Under the pieces are notes generated by a model. The model did not search any database, was not told the DNA's origin, and saw nothing but the letters and a program-made list of their open reading frames with translations. The translations under genes were made by a program, and so were the position numbers. A stretch of 60,000 bases of DNA from Mesostigma viride (lineage: Eukaryota > Streptophyta > Mesostigmatophyceae > Mesostigmatales > Mesostigmataceae): assembly GCA_009746045.1 (NCBI GenBank), contig RPFO01000026.1, positions 3,104,676 through 3,164,675 on the forward strand, given 5' to 3'. Shown here one piece after another: positions 32,299-43,036 of this stretch. Each line of letters begins with the position of its first letter. Positions within the stretch are counted from its first letter, which is position 1.

Positions 32299-32731
32299 CA
32301 TAATCGTGGCTATCTGCTTCCTGGCTTTCGCTATCATGGTGATGGGACACCATGGGAAGCGCAAGTTCGCAGCCATAGTGCTAAGCGGCAGCACCCATGC
32401 CGGCAGCCTAGTGACCGACGAGACGTTCGACTGTAAGTGCGGCCACGAGTGCATGAAGCCCATTAGAATATCACATCTCCAGGCATTGCGAAGCGCCTGG
32501 TTTTCGCCCGGGCGGAAGCAAGAGGACAGGAAGGCGGCGATAAAGCAGCAGCTGCACCAGGGGGGGTACGACGCCATAACCACGATGTCGTCATCTACTC
32601 GTCACAAGTTCGTTCATGGCGCTGGTTTTCGGTTCGTTCTCGACGGGGGAGTCAAGGATATGAACATAGGGTTTGTGACCCCTTTTCACTTTCGCGTTTC
32701 ACTTTCGAGGCGGCCTTCAGGCACTGCCTGA
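32225..32731 (+). CDS. ORF with Cys-rich CKCGHEC segment, unknown
   Basis: 168 residues from ATG 32225. The first 25 residues lie in the right palindrome arm. A hydrophobic stretch (IIVAICFLAFAIMVMG) follows, then CKCGHECMKPIRISHLQAL, and a charged segment (GRKQEDRKAAIKQQLHQGGYDAI). The CxCxxxC followed by a basic helical segment recalls N-terminal parts of some transposon-encoded proteins, but I cannot assign a family. It ends in the frame at 32729; a further exon is possible. Confidence 0.45.
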   Translation: MHIELSGLVADMAVETEGVLWLCWDIIVAICFLAFAIMVMGHHGKRKFAAIVLSGSTHAGSLVTDETFDCKCGHECMKPIRISHLQALRSAWFSPGRKQEDRKAAIKQQLHQGGYDAITTMSSSTRHKFVHGAGFRFVLDGGVKDMNIGFVTPFHFRVSLSRRPSGTA

Positions 32732-33256
32732 AAATTAGCAACCACGTTTGGAACTCTTCGGACCACCTGTGAAACTAATCACATTTGATGATGTGCTGGC
32801 GGGCCTGGGCATCGCATTTGAGCATTACTTCGAGCAGGGCTCAACAAGCTCGATTCGCCAACTCAACCCGAAGAAGCCCTAAGCTGCGGTAAGACATATA
32901 TTTGTGTGGATGGCTCTTGATATCATGCTGAATTTCTAGTCTTCTCTAGGTGGACAGTTCATGTGCAGCCATACAGGTCATCCATGTGTGTTTTAACCAT
33001 GTTGCATGTGCCACAGATATTATGAGCAGTATTTACTAAGTGTGCTGGAGTCGTTGTTGCATGCTTGTTGTATTTCACAGTTCACGCCTGCATGAACGCA
33101 TCGTTGATACTAATGATTATTCATATTGCATGACTGTTCTATTGGGGACGCCGCGCTTGATGTCACAACGTGGCCGAAAGGGTGCATCCACCGCTGACGG
33201 CCGGTGGGTGAAATCGATGGACGCATTTCCGAAGAAGCCAGCCGCGGGCCACACCC

Positions 33257-34918
33257 ATGGCGCGGGCGGGGCGCGGGCGGGGGCGGGGGCGGGGGAGAAG
33301 GCGCGGGTGCGGGCGCGGGCGCCACCCAAGACGCGGGCGCGGGCGCGGGCCCGGGCGGGGGGGGGGCGGGGGCGCAGGCGCCGGCGCGGGTGCGGGCGCG
33401 GGCGCCACCCAAGGCGCGCGCGCGGGCGCGGGCGGGGGTGGGGGCGCAGGCGCCGGCGCGGGTGCGGGCGCGGGCGCCACCGCCGACTTGGATGATGAGC
33501 CAGCAACCGAAGCCGAGAGGGAGAGGCACCGCTCTTCGAAGGTGTTCGATCTCGAAGTGTTTTGGGGCCCGGATATGACCGTGTATGTCCGCTGGCGCCT
33601 AGCCGCATCGGAGACGTTGGTAAATGCACCGGTGAACAAGTGGCAGCCCACAGGGCCTAATGGCGAGGCTTGTGACGGGGTCACGCCCATTGGGTACACC
33701 CCGCAGGGAGATCCTGTCTATGGGTGCCTCCTCATAGAGCGTGGCAAGGCCCCCAAAGGAAGTCCTGGTCTAGTGCCGCTTTTTGAATGGGACGAGGGCG
33801 GTGCCAGGAGATGTACCTGCGCTAGCCTTCACAGCCTTTTTCCTGACATCGTCGCCGCTGAGAAGCAGCAGTTGCTGGACGGATGGATTGAGCAGGTGCC
33901 AAAGTCCGTGGAGGATGTGCGTGCCAACAACGAGAATCTGTTCGACATCATGGAGCAAAAGCTCAAAGAGAAGCGTGAACTGCAAGCGAACAAGGCGGTA
34001 CCCTTACCGCTGCGATCTGCAGGCGACCAGTCGGTTGCGCGGGCAACACGAGCACTGAGGCTGCCCATAAAACAAGTAATCTCACACGTCGCTTGCCCTG
34101 CCCGCGAGATTCAAGCGCAGATCAACCGCGCATGTGCGCCCGCTGCGCGAGGGAGCACATCAACGGCAACGCCCGCTTTGCGCACACTGATTTCCGGCAG
34201 GCACACCTTCAAGGTGAATGGAAGCCTCATACGACGCAGCGACCTACTCGTTGTTAAGCGGCCAGCCGTCACCTGCGGGCAGGGAATGCCGTGGGCACCA
34301 CACATGCTGGTGAAGGTCCTTGATCTGGAAGGCGATCGCACGGAGCGTGACAGCATTGTCGCCTCTCCTTACTACGCACCGTCGTGGACGGGCCAGTTTT
34401 CTAGAGTGACATTAGGTGGCGGCAGCGCAGGGATGACGGTCCCCATTTCTGATGTACACCTGCAGCACTGGACAGTGGGCGGTACGGCAGAGGTGCACCA
34501 GCCTGAGCTGATCAGTACCGGCAAACTGTCAGCTGCCACGGTGGCGGCGTTGAAAGAGCACCCGCAGATTGACTTTGAGCATTACAAGACTGCCACCGCC
34601 GCCAGGGCAGCAGCAAAGGATGACTGCAATGCCTACTTTGCCGAGCATGGAGCACGTGCGCTTATCGGGATGCGCCTGTGTGCCCTGTTTCCGGGGATAG
34701 CGAGGAAGAGGGAGCGCTTCCATGGCTGGGTCACTAAGGTTCAGGAAAGGGGAGGTCACCTGCTCATCAAGGCGATGTGGGCTGATGGGCAGTGTGAGGA
34801 CTATCATGCCCTGGCGGAGGTGACGCAGTTCGTGTGCGGCTGCCCACACCCAGTCGAGGCATTTGGCCGCGCTCGCTTCTTTCCACAGGAGCTAGGCTGG
34901 CACCGTGAACGCAGGTGA
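33257..34918 (+). CDS. Large ORF of TIR transposon, unknown function
   Basis: 553 residues. Residues 1-75 are Gly/Arg/Ala repeats from a G-rich tract and may not be real coding. From about residue 76 (DLDDEPATEAERERH) the composition is that of a normal protein. Two Cys-rich spots, CTCASLHSLFPDIV (about 190) and CGCPHPVEAF (near the end), sit next to similar LFPxI...W-I/V-x-V segments (SLFPDIVAAEKQQLLDGWIEQV and ALFPGIARKRERFHGWVTKV), a possible internal duplication. A middle part (VNGSLIRRSDLLVVKRPA) faintly recalls BAH-type domains (weak). As the only long ORF of the element it is the best candidate for its transposase or accessory protein. Confidence 0.5.
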   Translation: MARAGRGRGRGRGRRRGCGRGRHPRRGRGRGPGRGGGGGAGAGAGAGAGATQGARAGAGGGGGAGAGAGAGAGATADLDDEPATEAERERHRSSKVFDLEVFWGPDMTVYVRWRLAASETLVNAPVNKWQPTGPNGEACDGVTPIGYTPQGDPVYGCLLIERGKAPKGSPGLVPLFEWDEGGARRCTCASLHSLFPDIVAAEKQQLLDGWIEQVPKSVEDVRANNENLFDIMEQKLKEKRELQANKAVPLPLRSAGDQSVARATRALRLPIKQVISHVACPAREIQAQINRACAPAARGSTSTATPALRTLISGRHTFKVNGSLIRRSDLLVVKRPAVTCGQGMPWAPHMLVKVLDLEGDRTERDSIVASPYYAPSWTGQFSRVTLGGGSAGMTVPISDVHLQHWTVGGTAEVHQPELISTGKLSAATVAALKEHPQIDFEHYKTATAARAAAKDDCNAYFAEHGARALIGMRLCALFPGIARKRERFHGWVTKVQERGGHLLIKAMWADGQCEDYHALAEVTQFVCGCPHPVEAFGRARFFPQELGWHRERR

Positions 34919-35159
34919 TGGCACCCACATAGACGATGCCGTCCCTGCTGTGCACAGTGACAGTGAAGGCGGGGAGGAGGAGGAAGAGGGAGAGAAAGAG
35001 GGGGAGAAAGAGGGGGAGGAGGAGGGGAGGAGGAGGGGAGGAGGAGGGAGAGGGGAGGGAGAGGGGGAGGGAGAATGGGAGGGGGAGGGGGAGGAGGAAG
35101 AGGGAGAGGGAGAGGGAGAGGAGGATGCGGAATGGGAGCCGGGGATGACTGGTAGATGA
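34905..35159 (+). CDS. Acidic tail ORF overlapping the end of the large ORF
   Basis: Reads DGTHIDDAVPAVHSDSEGGEEEEEG, then about 50 Glu/Gly/Arg residues from a pure purine tract (34960-35140), ending EWEPGMTGR. It overlaps the end of the 553-residue ORF in another frame, so it may be its acidic C-terminus reached by splicing or a frameshift. Confidence 0.35.
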   Translation: MNAGDGTHIDDAVPAVHSDSEGGEEEEEGEKEGEKEGEEEGRRRGGGGRGEGEGEGEWEGEGEEEEGEGEGEEDAEWEPGMTGR

Positions 35160-35587
35160 GACGGTGCCATCTACCGGCGCATGGAATGAAGTGGTAGACA
35201 AGTTTACTCATGGTTGTCGGCAAGTAGAGCATGCACGCCTGGCCTAGCTGAATTTAAATCAATGAGTTGAGTTTGGAGAGGCTGCATTTTGCTTGGATGA
35301 AGAATGTGTTAGCATGGCCAAACTTTTATGGCTTGTAGCCAAATCCTCTTGGGGTATGTGCACAGTGTACTAGCGGTGTTGTGCAATTGCGAGGATTCCT
35401 GTCTTGTAGCGATGTGGCCTCTCACCCTGCAGCCTGGTAGATGTGTTGGCATGCAGCCACCCATCATTGGTCATCCGATCTGGTGTGATTTGCATTTGCA
35501 CACCTTGTATTAAGGCCATGATATGATGATGTCTTGTTATTTTTAATGTGTATATGCGAAAAGAGGCATAATATGCTTGTATATAGT

Positions 35588-36290
35588 GCTAGCAAATGTC
35601 ACTACCTTTACCTATGCCTGACCTTACAAGTTGAGGATGGTCTAATGTAGTGGCAAACAGGTTATTTACAACAATTCACAGTTTTCTGACATAGTTTGAG
35701 GCAACTATACTTACCAAAATGCTTGAAAAAGGCAAAAATTGCACCATTTATGCTAGCAAACGTCACTATTTTGAGATCAAACTGGGCCCAAACTTGGCCC
35801 ATGGTCTAATCTAGTGGTGTTTAGGTTGCTTCCAACATTTCATAGCTTTCTGACATAGTTTGATATTGTTTAGTAGCTTACACTGAGCAAAATGCTTGAA
35901 AATGGCAAAAAATGCACCATTTATGCTAGCAAACGTCACTATTTTGACATCAGACTGAGCCCAAACTTGGCCCATGGTCTAATCTAGTGGTGTTTAGGTT
36001 GCTTCCAATATTTCATAGCTTTATGACGTAGTTTGATATTGTTTAGTCGCTTACACTTAGCAAAATGCTTGAAAATGGCAAAAAATGCAGTATTTATGCT
36101 AGCAAACGTCACTATTTTGAGTTCAGATTGACCCCAAACTTTGTGCATGGTCTATTCTAGTGGTAATTAGGTTGCTTGCAAATATCCATGATGGTTTGAC
36201 GTGATTTAGTACTGTTTCCTATTTATTACTATTTAATTTAACAAAAAATGACAAAAATGTACCTTTATTGCTAGCAAATGTCACCAAGAT
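35588..36290 (+). repeat. About 172-bp tandem repeats near right TIR
   Basis: Units begin at GCTAGCAAA(C/T)GTCAC (35588, 35752, 35925, 36098, 36270), steps 164, 173, 173, 172. They diverge toward the ends. They lie about 110 bp inside the right TIR and could be subterminal protein-binding repeats (inference). The stretch 35160-35587 shows no gene. Confidence 0.85.
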
Positions 36291-36398
36291 GACGTCCGAT
36301 CGATACCAAACTTTGTACGAGGTCTATTTTGGTTGCAAACATCATGCATGACAATTTTCAGCATAAAAAGACACACTTCGGTACGAAGTACATTTTGC

Positions 36399-36430
36399 GT
36401 GCTGGAGTACATTCTTAATGGCTGGTAGGG
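36399..36430 (-). repeat. Right TIR
   Basis: GTGCTGGAGTACATTCTTAA... ending TGGCTGGTAGGG; the inverse of the left TIR with two mismatches, followed by TSD GGT. Confidence 0.87.
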
Positions 36431-36433
36431 GGT

Positions 36434-36851
36434 GGGGCACCTCAGGCGCGACTGCCCCAAGCTCCGGGGCAAGCACGCCAGTCGTGGGGCAGGAGAAGGG
36501 GAACCCAGTGTTCGTTTCTCTGGCCCGGCCTTCGGCAGCCGCCCCGACTCCTCCGGTCCTCGGGAACGACCCCGCAACGCGGGTGAGCGTGCGGCTCGCC
36601 TGCAGCACGCCAGACAGGTCCCGACGCAGTACCAGCAGCCGCGACCACCCGCGACCAGCTCTACCAAGGGCGTGTTGCGCGCGGTCAACGAGATTGAGGC
36701 GCGGCGACAGTCCTCCTCTTTCGGCCATACGCAGGCAGTGGCAGGCTACGAGTATGACGACGAGGAGGGGGCTGACGAAGAGGAGGAGGGGGGGGAAGAG
36801 GCCGGGCGGTCGGGCGAGGCGGCCTCCCGTCCCACCGCTCCTCGGGAGTAG
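36434..36851 (+). pseudogene. Element A gag, part 3 (zinc knuckle end and tail)
   Basis: Continues the split knuckle with GHLRRDCPKL and ends in a disordered tail (EYDDEEGADEEEEGGEEAGR) with TAG at 36849. An 8-G run at 36788-36795 offers a G-GGG-GGG slippery site; the protease/pol frame is -1 relative to gag and is open from at least 36791, so gag-pol may be made by -1 frameshifting (inference). Confidence 0.8.
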
Positions 36852-37521
36852 TAGCCCTGCCCGTGGGCTTGGGTCCCGGGGTAGGGGATAGGGTAGGAAA
36901 ATCAGATGGCAGCCCAGACGCGGAGTCAACTAGAGTAGAAGTAGACGTCAATAACGTGGCCTCAGACGCGTCCACTCAACCGGCGGCGCGTGCATCTCAA
37001 GGAGGTTCGCGACATTTGTTTCTTTTCAGCGGAGGGTTACTGGTCCCTCCCACCGTCCTTGATCCGTACTTGAAGGAGAAAACGATCATGGACGTGAAGT
37101 TCCTGGTCGACACCGGCGCCTCCACGTCCTTCATCAACGAGGCCCTGGTGCGTCGGCTGGGCCTGGTACCACGACCTCACACCACGGCAGTGTACGTCAC
37201 CTACTCGGACGGCCGGCGGCACCAATCGCCGGGCCTAGCAGACATCAAGGGTGTGCTGCAGGGCACGCCGGTGGACCTGGTGGCGACTATTGCGCCGTTG
37301 GGCGCTGCCGACATCATCATTGGAGTGGACTGGCTGGACAAGCAGGATGTGGACATCAGTGTGCGCCGGCGGGTCGTTTGGTTTCCGGACGGTTCATTCT
37401 GGTGCCCAGACAGCGAGTATAGGGCACAGGCCGCTGAGGTCCATAACATTACACACGAGCGCTCGGCGGACGGGCCTCGACCAGCGTCCCAGATCTTGAT
37501 GAGTAGCAAGACGCTGGCGCG
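36791..37521 (+). pseudogene. Element A protease
   Basis: The retropepsin that matures the polyprotein. VKFLVDTGASTSFINEALVRRL carries the canonical Asp-Thr-Gly-Ala (near 37108), and IIIGVDWL closes the fold about 68 residues later. It continues as a linker (SSKTLAR) and is split at 37521 by gypsy B; the frame resumes at 43721 (insert plus TSD 6199 bp) in the pol frame. There is no own start codon needed if frameshifting from gag is used; the nearest ATG in frame is internal. Confidence 0.88.
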
Positions 37522-38205
37522 TGTAACGTGCCAGCCCAGACACCTAGCCTGAGCTACGTCGCGAAAGATCTACTGTGCCGGTATTAGGAAGAATCAAGGT
37601 GGCCTAATGCAGATTGCGCTTCACGACTGGGGTCGTGAGATATCTGGCACCGCGGCTTGATGCCAAGCTATTTAATACACACTTATAATGGCTAGCAAGA
37701 CCAATTACAAATGGATAAGTGCCCCAGGTTCAATGTGTAGGCTTCATCGCACTTTACATTCATCGAACCAAGAGGACGAGACTCTCGCCCTCGGACCAAT
37801 TTCACCTAGGTCTGCCACCAAGCTGGGAAGAGGCGCCGACATGGCGCCGACCTTCCAGAGAACTCCGAAACATGCAGTCCACACAAGATCCTCGGGTCGA
37901 CATCGACCCTCGCCAGGCTACAAAATCCGCGCATGAGTACAATATCTCAACCAGCTATAAAGTACCCAGCGCGGCGCGACTGCACCGGCCCCTAGAAGAT
38001 CGCACACATCAACCTAGGCCCAAAATAACTGGTCCGAATCACACAAACTATCATAAAGTTCCATACAAAAGTCCTGACCAAGGGACAATTCCCAAATTAA
38101 GTCCCGAAATGAGTCCCAAAGTCCTACGGACTATGACAACAAGCCAAAATACATAATTTATTCCATTGTTGCGCCCGTTCCAAGGGTCGGGCCGGGCACG
38201 CAACA
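37522..38205 (-). repeat. Gypsy B 3' LTR
   Basis: 684 bp, TGTAACGTGCC...GGGCACGCAACA on the plus strand. Related in sequence to LTRs A and C but distinct at the ends. Confidence 0.9.
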
Positions 38206-39798
38206 CTCCTCCCCCTCCCCAGGGGACGGTAGTCTCTACCGTCATAGAGGTGAAGAAGCACAGGAAAAGAAAACACACGCAACAATTAATTCTGAGTAGC
38301 CAATCGGTCGCTGATCATCGCGGCCGTAGGTTGACCATAGGGGTACTATGTCCCAACCCTTGTTCTCCAACGGGCCAGTAAAACCAATTCCCCCAAAACT
38401 CGCCACACAAGGACAAGTCTTGACGTAGTCAACGTCGATCTCTCCCTACTTATAGGCCGAAGGGAGGAAACCAGATCCTATCACGTGAGGGCTTTCGGGT
38501 TTTGACCACAGAAACTTCTCCGCGGGGGTTAACAGTCGCCTGAATGAACAGCTCGTTTGACTTTTTCGCCATGGCGGGGCTTCCATGACTAGAGACTGCT
38601 CCAGACGGCGGGGATATTCCCAGTACTGACGGTACAGGGCATCCATTGGCATTATAGGTGTGGGGCGCACCACCTTGCCTACTGGCTGTCTTCCCACCAC
38701 GAAGTCATTCCTATAGTGTCCACCTTCCGACTCCCACGTTTGTCCTATCTACCGGGACCTTACACCAAGAACCAGGTCCAGGTTGGCCTAAGGCCGGCTA
38801 CCTACCCCAGGTCAAGCCTAACATAATACCGTGCCCTCATCACATGAGGCACCACTGGAAACTGGAACAAATCACAGGGCAATGTGACTGGAAACTCTGG
38901 ATCTCTGGACTGGAACAGCAGGAACAGGAACCCCCATAATCCATCCTGGAATCTCCCCCACTTCCCACAAATCCATCAATTTTCCTCTCACCGCTGCCCT
39001 CCCTGGCGACCGCGCTAGTGCAAGGCCGCGGCAGCATATAAAATTCCGCCAGCGGCCCGAATCAGAGGCGCACACCACTCAACGCCAACTGAAGACAACC
39101 CAATGGATGGGGTCGACCGATAACAATACTACCGGATGCGCGAAGTCCTGCAGGCGACGATGCTTATCACAACTGGGATAGTAATACGCGCGTGGCGGAC
39201 ACGTTGCGCGCGACCATGCACGGTGGCGGGCACGCAACAGTTGGGGTGCGCAACAGTGATCCGCGGGGCGCGCACGCGCCAGCATGTGACAGCGTTGTAA
39301 ACGCCACCGCCGAGCAAAGGCCAAAATATGGATCACGGCAGTCGTCATCAGCGACTACGGGAGGTGCTCGCGTGCAGAACTGTCCAATGCGGTCGATGCA
39401 CTGAGGGAGGACCACCAAGCTGAATCACGTCTTGCCTTGCACGCGTGTGCGGAGATGCGCGTGCAAGCGCTGAACTCGTCATCCCGTCTGCAAGACACCT
39501 GATGTCGAGTCAACCACAGCGGAAGGCGCCCAGGGGCTGAATTACACAGACAACGCTGCCAACTGGGATCGCGTCCGAAGATGTCGTCCGGGAAACGTAT
39601 TAGCGAGAGGCACCAATGGCCCGCAGCTAGTTTGGTAGAATGACACATGCACCAATACTAACTGCGACCATCACGTCTCCCGGGGGAAGTGACCGTGTAT
39701 ACGTCGGCCTCCTCCGCCTCCTCCTGCTGGTCACGTGTGTGGTATAGGTACTCCGCCACGACCACAGGAGGGCCGAGAGGTTCCAGCGCACTGAGGGA
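38206..39798 (-). pseudogene. Gypsy B 3' region with ORF3 remnant
   Basis: No intact ORF. In minus orientation, after the gag stop, the sequence reads into a piece similar to the pol linker of element A (EEADVYTVTS versus DAFTVTS, near 39690). Near 38450-38710 it reads VGKVVRPTPIMPMDALYRQYWE, which parallels VGHVVTPPKVAPAEGRAFLER of ORF3 in element A. The middle (39000-39600) has no recognisable coding. Confidence 0.55.
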
Positions 39799-41719
39799 TC
39801 AAACCTGAGTGTGGGATCCCTCCCCTTCCCCAGGGGACCGCGCGTCCGCGCGCTGGTCGTCGTCATCCGGGGGGCCTTGCTGGAACTTGTGGGCCCACGC
39901 AGGAACACGTGTGCGTGTCTTGAGTCGCGGGCAGTCCTTCTTGAGGTGTTCGATCTCGTTGCACCTGAAGCAGCGGGCCTTGGACACGTCGATGGTGTGT
40001 AGCTGCGTGGTTGGCACCTCATCGTCCTCGGATTCCTCCTCCCGGACGGATTCAACTTCCCGCGGGCTAGCTGAGCGCCGGCGCGTGATGATGTCGGCCA
40101 CTTGGAGAAGGTACTGCTGGACGGCATGGATGTCCAGGCGTTCCCAGGGGACCTCCGCGTAGTGTTTCGTAACCTCGTCCAGGAGGTCAGGGTGAATAGC
40201 CTCCAGAAACCGAATCTTGTACTCGGTCCACGTCAGGTCGCCGGTCAGCCGCGCCGCAAAGGAGTCAAAGGTGGTGAGGAACTCCGCCAAGTCAGTGTTG
40301 CCCTGACGTAGGCGGCCGAACTCAAACCGCTCAGTGAGTTGATAGCCGGGAGGGATGAGCTTGCGCCGGATGCGCGCCAGCAGTTCCTCAACCGTCTGCG
40401 GGTATGACTGAGCCGCCACACTCTCGACGTTAAACATCCCGACCACTGATGGGTCCATACACTTCACCACCACGTAGGGGATCAGAACCTTGGTGGCCAG
40501 CTGCCACTCATGGTGTTCACACCATACAGTGTACAACTGTTGCCACATACGAGCCCACTCGTCAATCTCACGGGGAGTCATGCCCGCATGGAGCTTGGGC
40601 ACCGCCTTAAAATCTGGCATAGGCGGCGCCTTGACAGGGTCAGGTCGCAAGGGACCGCCCTTTCTGCAGTACGCGGGGCTGGAAAAGGTGAGGGGCTCGT
40701 GACGTCGCGCCCGCATCTCCTGGTGCGAGCCCCGTCCTGCAGTCTGGTCATGCCCACGTTGGGACACAAAGGTGTTCTCCTCAAGCTCGGGATCGAAGTC
40801 GCCCGATTCTCGCTGGGGCGCGTAGTCATCCGATACCCGCTGCGACGCAAAGGGGGCCGATTCGCGCCGAACTCGAATGGACGTGGGATGCTCATAACCG
40901 GGGTCATCCAGGGGCAGCCGACTGAAGTTGACATTCGTGGGCGCGCTCCTGGCGGGAGGGTATGGTGGTACGGTGGGGAATGGGCCAGGAGGAGCTTGTC
41001 CATCGTCCCATGGGTCGCCGTGGACGTAGGCCGACGATCCTGGCACTCTATGCGGGGGCCTGGACTCTCGCTCGTAAGACCCGAAGGATACCCGACGAGG
41101 GACCCGCCCGGGCTCCGGTCCCGACCCCCCCCGTCCACGCCCGGCCCATGCATGGATCAGACGCGCGCTCCCGCGCGCGTACGTCGCCGGGTAGTACCGA
41201 TCCACAAGAGCAGCAGGCGGGGGTACGAACGGAGAGCTGGCCGTTGAGCTACCTGCGTCCTCTACATCCTCCTCCTCCTGCACCTCTTCCACGGGAGGGG
41301 GTCGCGGCGTAGGAGGTACCCTGTCCCAATTGCCCATATGCTGGGTCGATAGCGGTCGCGGATGCTGCTGCGTCCGTTGTCGCTGCTGCTGCTGCTGCTG
41401 CTGCTGCGTCTGTCGCGACGGCGGAGACTGCTGAGACTGAGGCTGTCGCTGCGGCGACTGCTGAGACTGATGCTGTCGCTGCGGCGACTGCTGTTGCTGA
41501 TCAAACCCTAGGGCAGCTTGTTCTAGCTGCGGGCTCAAGAGGCGTCTGCCGTTGTGCGGTAACCCTAGCGGCTGCCTCGGATCTCCGGGACCCACTGGAA
41601 CTCCGACTAGACGTGCTAGCTATTTCTTGTTCTTCCCTGCTATTGTCCTCCGGGGACTGTGTCTCTCTACGGCCCTTCGGGGGCTGTGCATTACCACCAC
41701 CTCGCTTCCTAGAGGGCAT
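39799..41719 (-). pseudogene. Gypsy B gag
   Basis: Start MPSRKRGGGNAQ at 41719. A frameshift near 41510-41590 leads into the Gln-rich frame (QQQQSPQRQHQSQQ). Then comes a Pro/Arg-rich linker and the capsid domain (APPMPDFKAVPKLHAGMTPREIDEWARMW ... FLTTFDSFAARLTGDLTWTEYKIRFLEAI), and a knuckle CFRCNEIEHLKKDC (Cx2Cx4Hx4C). It ends with a GEGEGSH linker that in element A lies between RNase H and integrase, so gag is fused to a deletion junction. It aligns with element A gag over its full length. Confidence 0.85.
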
Positions 41720-41965
41720 TTTGGGCCCTAGTACCGTACCAGCACCAGTACCTCCCCAACACAGGCAAGCAAGAGAGAGAAGAGGAAGCCACAACTAATG
41801 CTTCTAATAGTAATTATATATTATCTGCTAACTATTGTAGCTGAGCTAGTAGGCAGTATCACTGTATACTGGTATCTAGTAGTGAGAGTGGTGCTTATGC
41901 CCTAGAGGATGGGCCCAGGTGAAGCCGCTCCAGTGCACGCAACACATCCTGTGCTGGGATCTGGG

Positions 41966-42256
41966 TCACTGGGTGACACTCCTATGCTGGTGCAGCCCTT
42001 CTGGGAGGGGCATATTATCCTTAATAAACTGATCTGTCTCCGCTAATGTATTAAATCCCTGCCATCTAGCTAACGACGCTGGGTGTAAGACTTCATCCTT
42101 AATATGATTACTACACGCAGCCCAACTATAGAAAATTCCTGGTTGGCCTGTGGCCCCGTCGTGTGCTACTGCATAGTATAGGTATTGGGATCTACCTCCT
42201 TGATTAATACGTCTATATCCTCCTTCATTATTACGTCTGCTGCGAGAGGTTCCCAT
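41966..42256 (-). CDS. Viroplasmin / RNase H1 N-like ORF of gypsy B
   Basis: 96 residues, ATG at 42256. YYAVAHDGATGQPGIFYSWAACSNHIKDEV, ARWQGFNTLAETDQFI and MPLPEG align with the ORF at 18718 of element A; the GIFYSW core is even closer to the RNase H1 N-terminal consensus. The N-terminus is again basic (MGTSRSRRNNEGG). Intact although the rest of the element has lost pol. It should bind RNA/DNA hybrid or double-stranded RNA if the family behaviour holds. Confidence 0.8.
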   Translation of the reverse strand: MGTSRSRRNNEGGYRRINQGGRSQYLYYAVAHDGATGQPGIFYSWAACSNHIKDEVLHPASLARWQGFNTLAETDQFIKDNMPLPEGLHQHRSVTQ

Positions 42257-42692
42257 GAACTACCGATTAATTAGGTATAAAGCAATATCACACGGTATTA
42301 CAGCATGCAATGCAGGAAGGGGAAAGAAAGGGAGGAAAGCCCACCCAGGTTACCTCTACGTGCAGGTGACGTGCTCACAGCGAGAGAGAAACACAAGGCA
42401 GAAACAGGACGTTCACAGACAGTACGAAAAACGTTGAGGTACAGCCACCGGCAACACAGTAAGGCAACGGCCAGCCGGTGACTACCCTCGAGCTGTAAGC
42501 AGCGTTGCCCTCCGGGGGTCCGCCCACAGCTCACGAAGGTCTGCCTCCGGGGCGACCCATTCACCAACAAGCACAAACATGAATAAAGAGCACGACAGAA
42601 AACAGAAACCCCGTTTCTACGCGCGTGGGTAAGACAGGAAGGACAAGAAGGACTTATATATATTGCTTTACCGATGCCTTACTGCCGTCAGT

Positions 42693-42919
42693 ATCGTTGA
42701 AAACCCTGAGTTCTGGCCGCCACCTGGTGTCGTTGAAAGCCGGAGCTCTGGCCGCCACCGGGTGTCGTTGAAAACTGGGGCTTTAGCCGCTACCGTCGGC
42801 AGCCCAACACCACGGGATCGCTGCTGATCCCGCCGAGTATTCCTTACTGGCCGCTCGCCGTCTAGGTCATCGTTGAATCCCTTGCGGGATTGCCGCCGAC
42901 CTGTCCAGCGGTCGTTGAA
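42693..42919 (-). repeat. Leader repeats of gypsy B
   Basis: Five copies of TTCAACGA(C/T) on the minus strand (about 42695, 42729, 42764, 42868, 42911), several followed by GGCGGCCAG-like sequence, as in element A. Confidence 0.65.
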
Positions 42920-43022
42920 TAATGGAACCTCTATCTACACCAAGCTCCGCCTTGGTCTTCCTAACTGGCTACACTAGCTCTCTCTGCGAGAGTTAGCTAA
43001 TTAACCTTGCCAGCAACACAAA

Positions 43023-43036
43023 CCTCCGATAACCAG
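43023..43036 (-). other. Gypsy B primer binding site
   Basis: On the minus strand CTGGTTATCGGAGG directly follows the 5' LTR, like CTGGTATCGGAGG in element A with one extra T. Confidence 0.72.

Larger units (their letters stand above)
27855..36430. mobile_element. 8.6-kb TIR transposon in the gag zinc knuckle
   Basis: The ends are CCCTGCCAGCCGTTAAGAAT... and its inverse, 32 bp with two mismatches. TSD GGT at 27852-27854 and 36431-36433. Removing the element with one GGT restores a perfect Cx2Cx4Hx4C zinc knuckle in frame, which fixes the borders. Inside: long C-rich hexamer arrays, a 297-bp palindrome, two or three ORFs of unknown family and 172-bp tandem repeats near the right end. A 3-bp TSD is known for CACTA and PIF/Harbinger elements, but the CCCT ends fit neither well and I see no DDE transposase. 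Confidence 0.82.

Noticed and set aside
33110-33699. Pro/Ala/Arg-rich minus-strand ORFs
   Set aside because: Shadows of the G-rich repeat at the start of the 553-residue plus-strand ORF.
27866-36415. piggyBac-like insertion with TTAA duplication
   Set aside because: TTAA lies at both ends, but the inverted repeat extends 11 bp further outward (CCCTxCCAGCC) and only a GGT duplication restores the gag zinc knuckle in frame.
37688-38156. Repeated small protein starting MASKTNYKWI (also at 43203, 50739, 14560)
   Set aside because: It lies wholly inside family B and C LTRs and is conserved only because the LTR is; no codon-level evidence.
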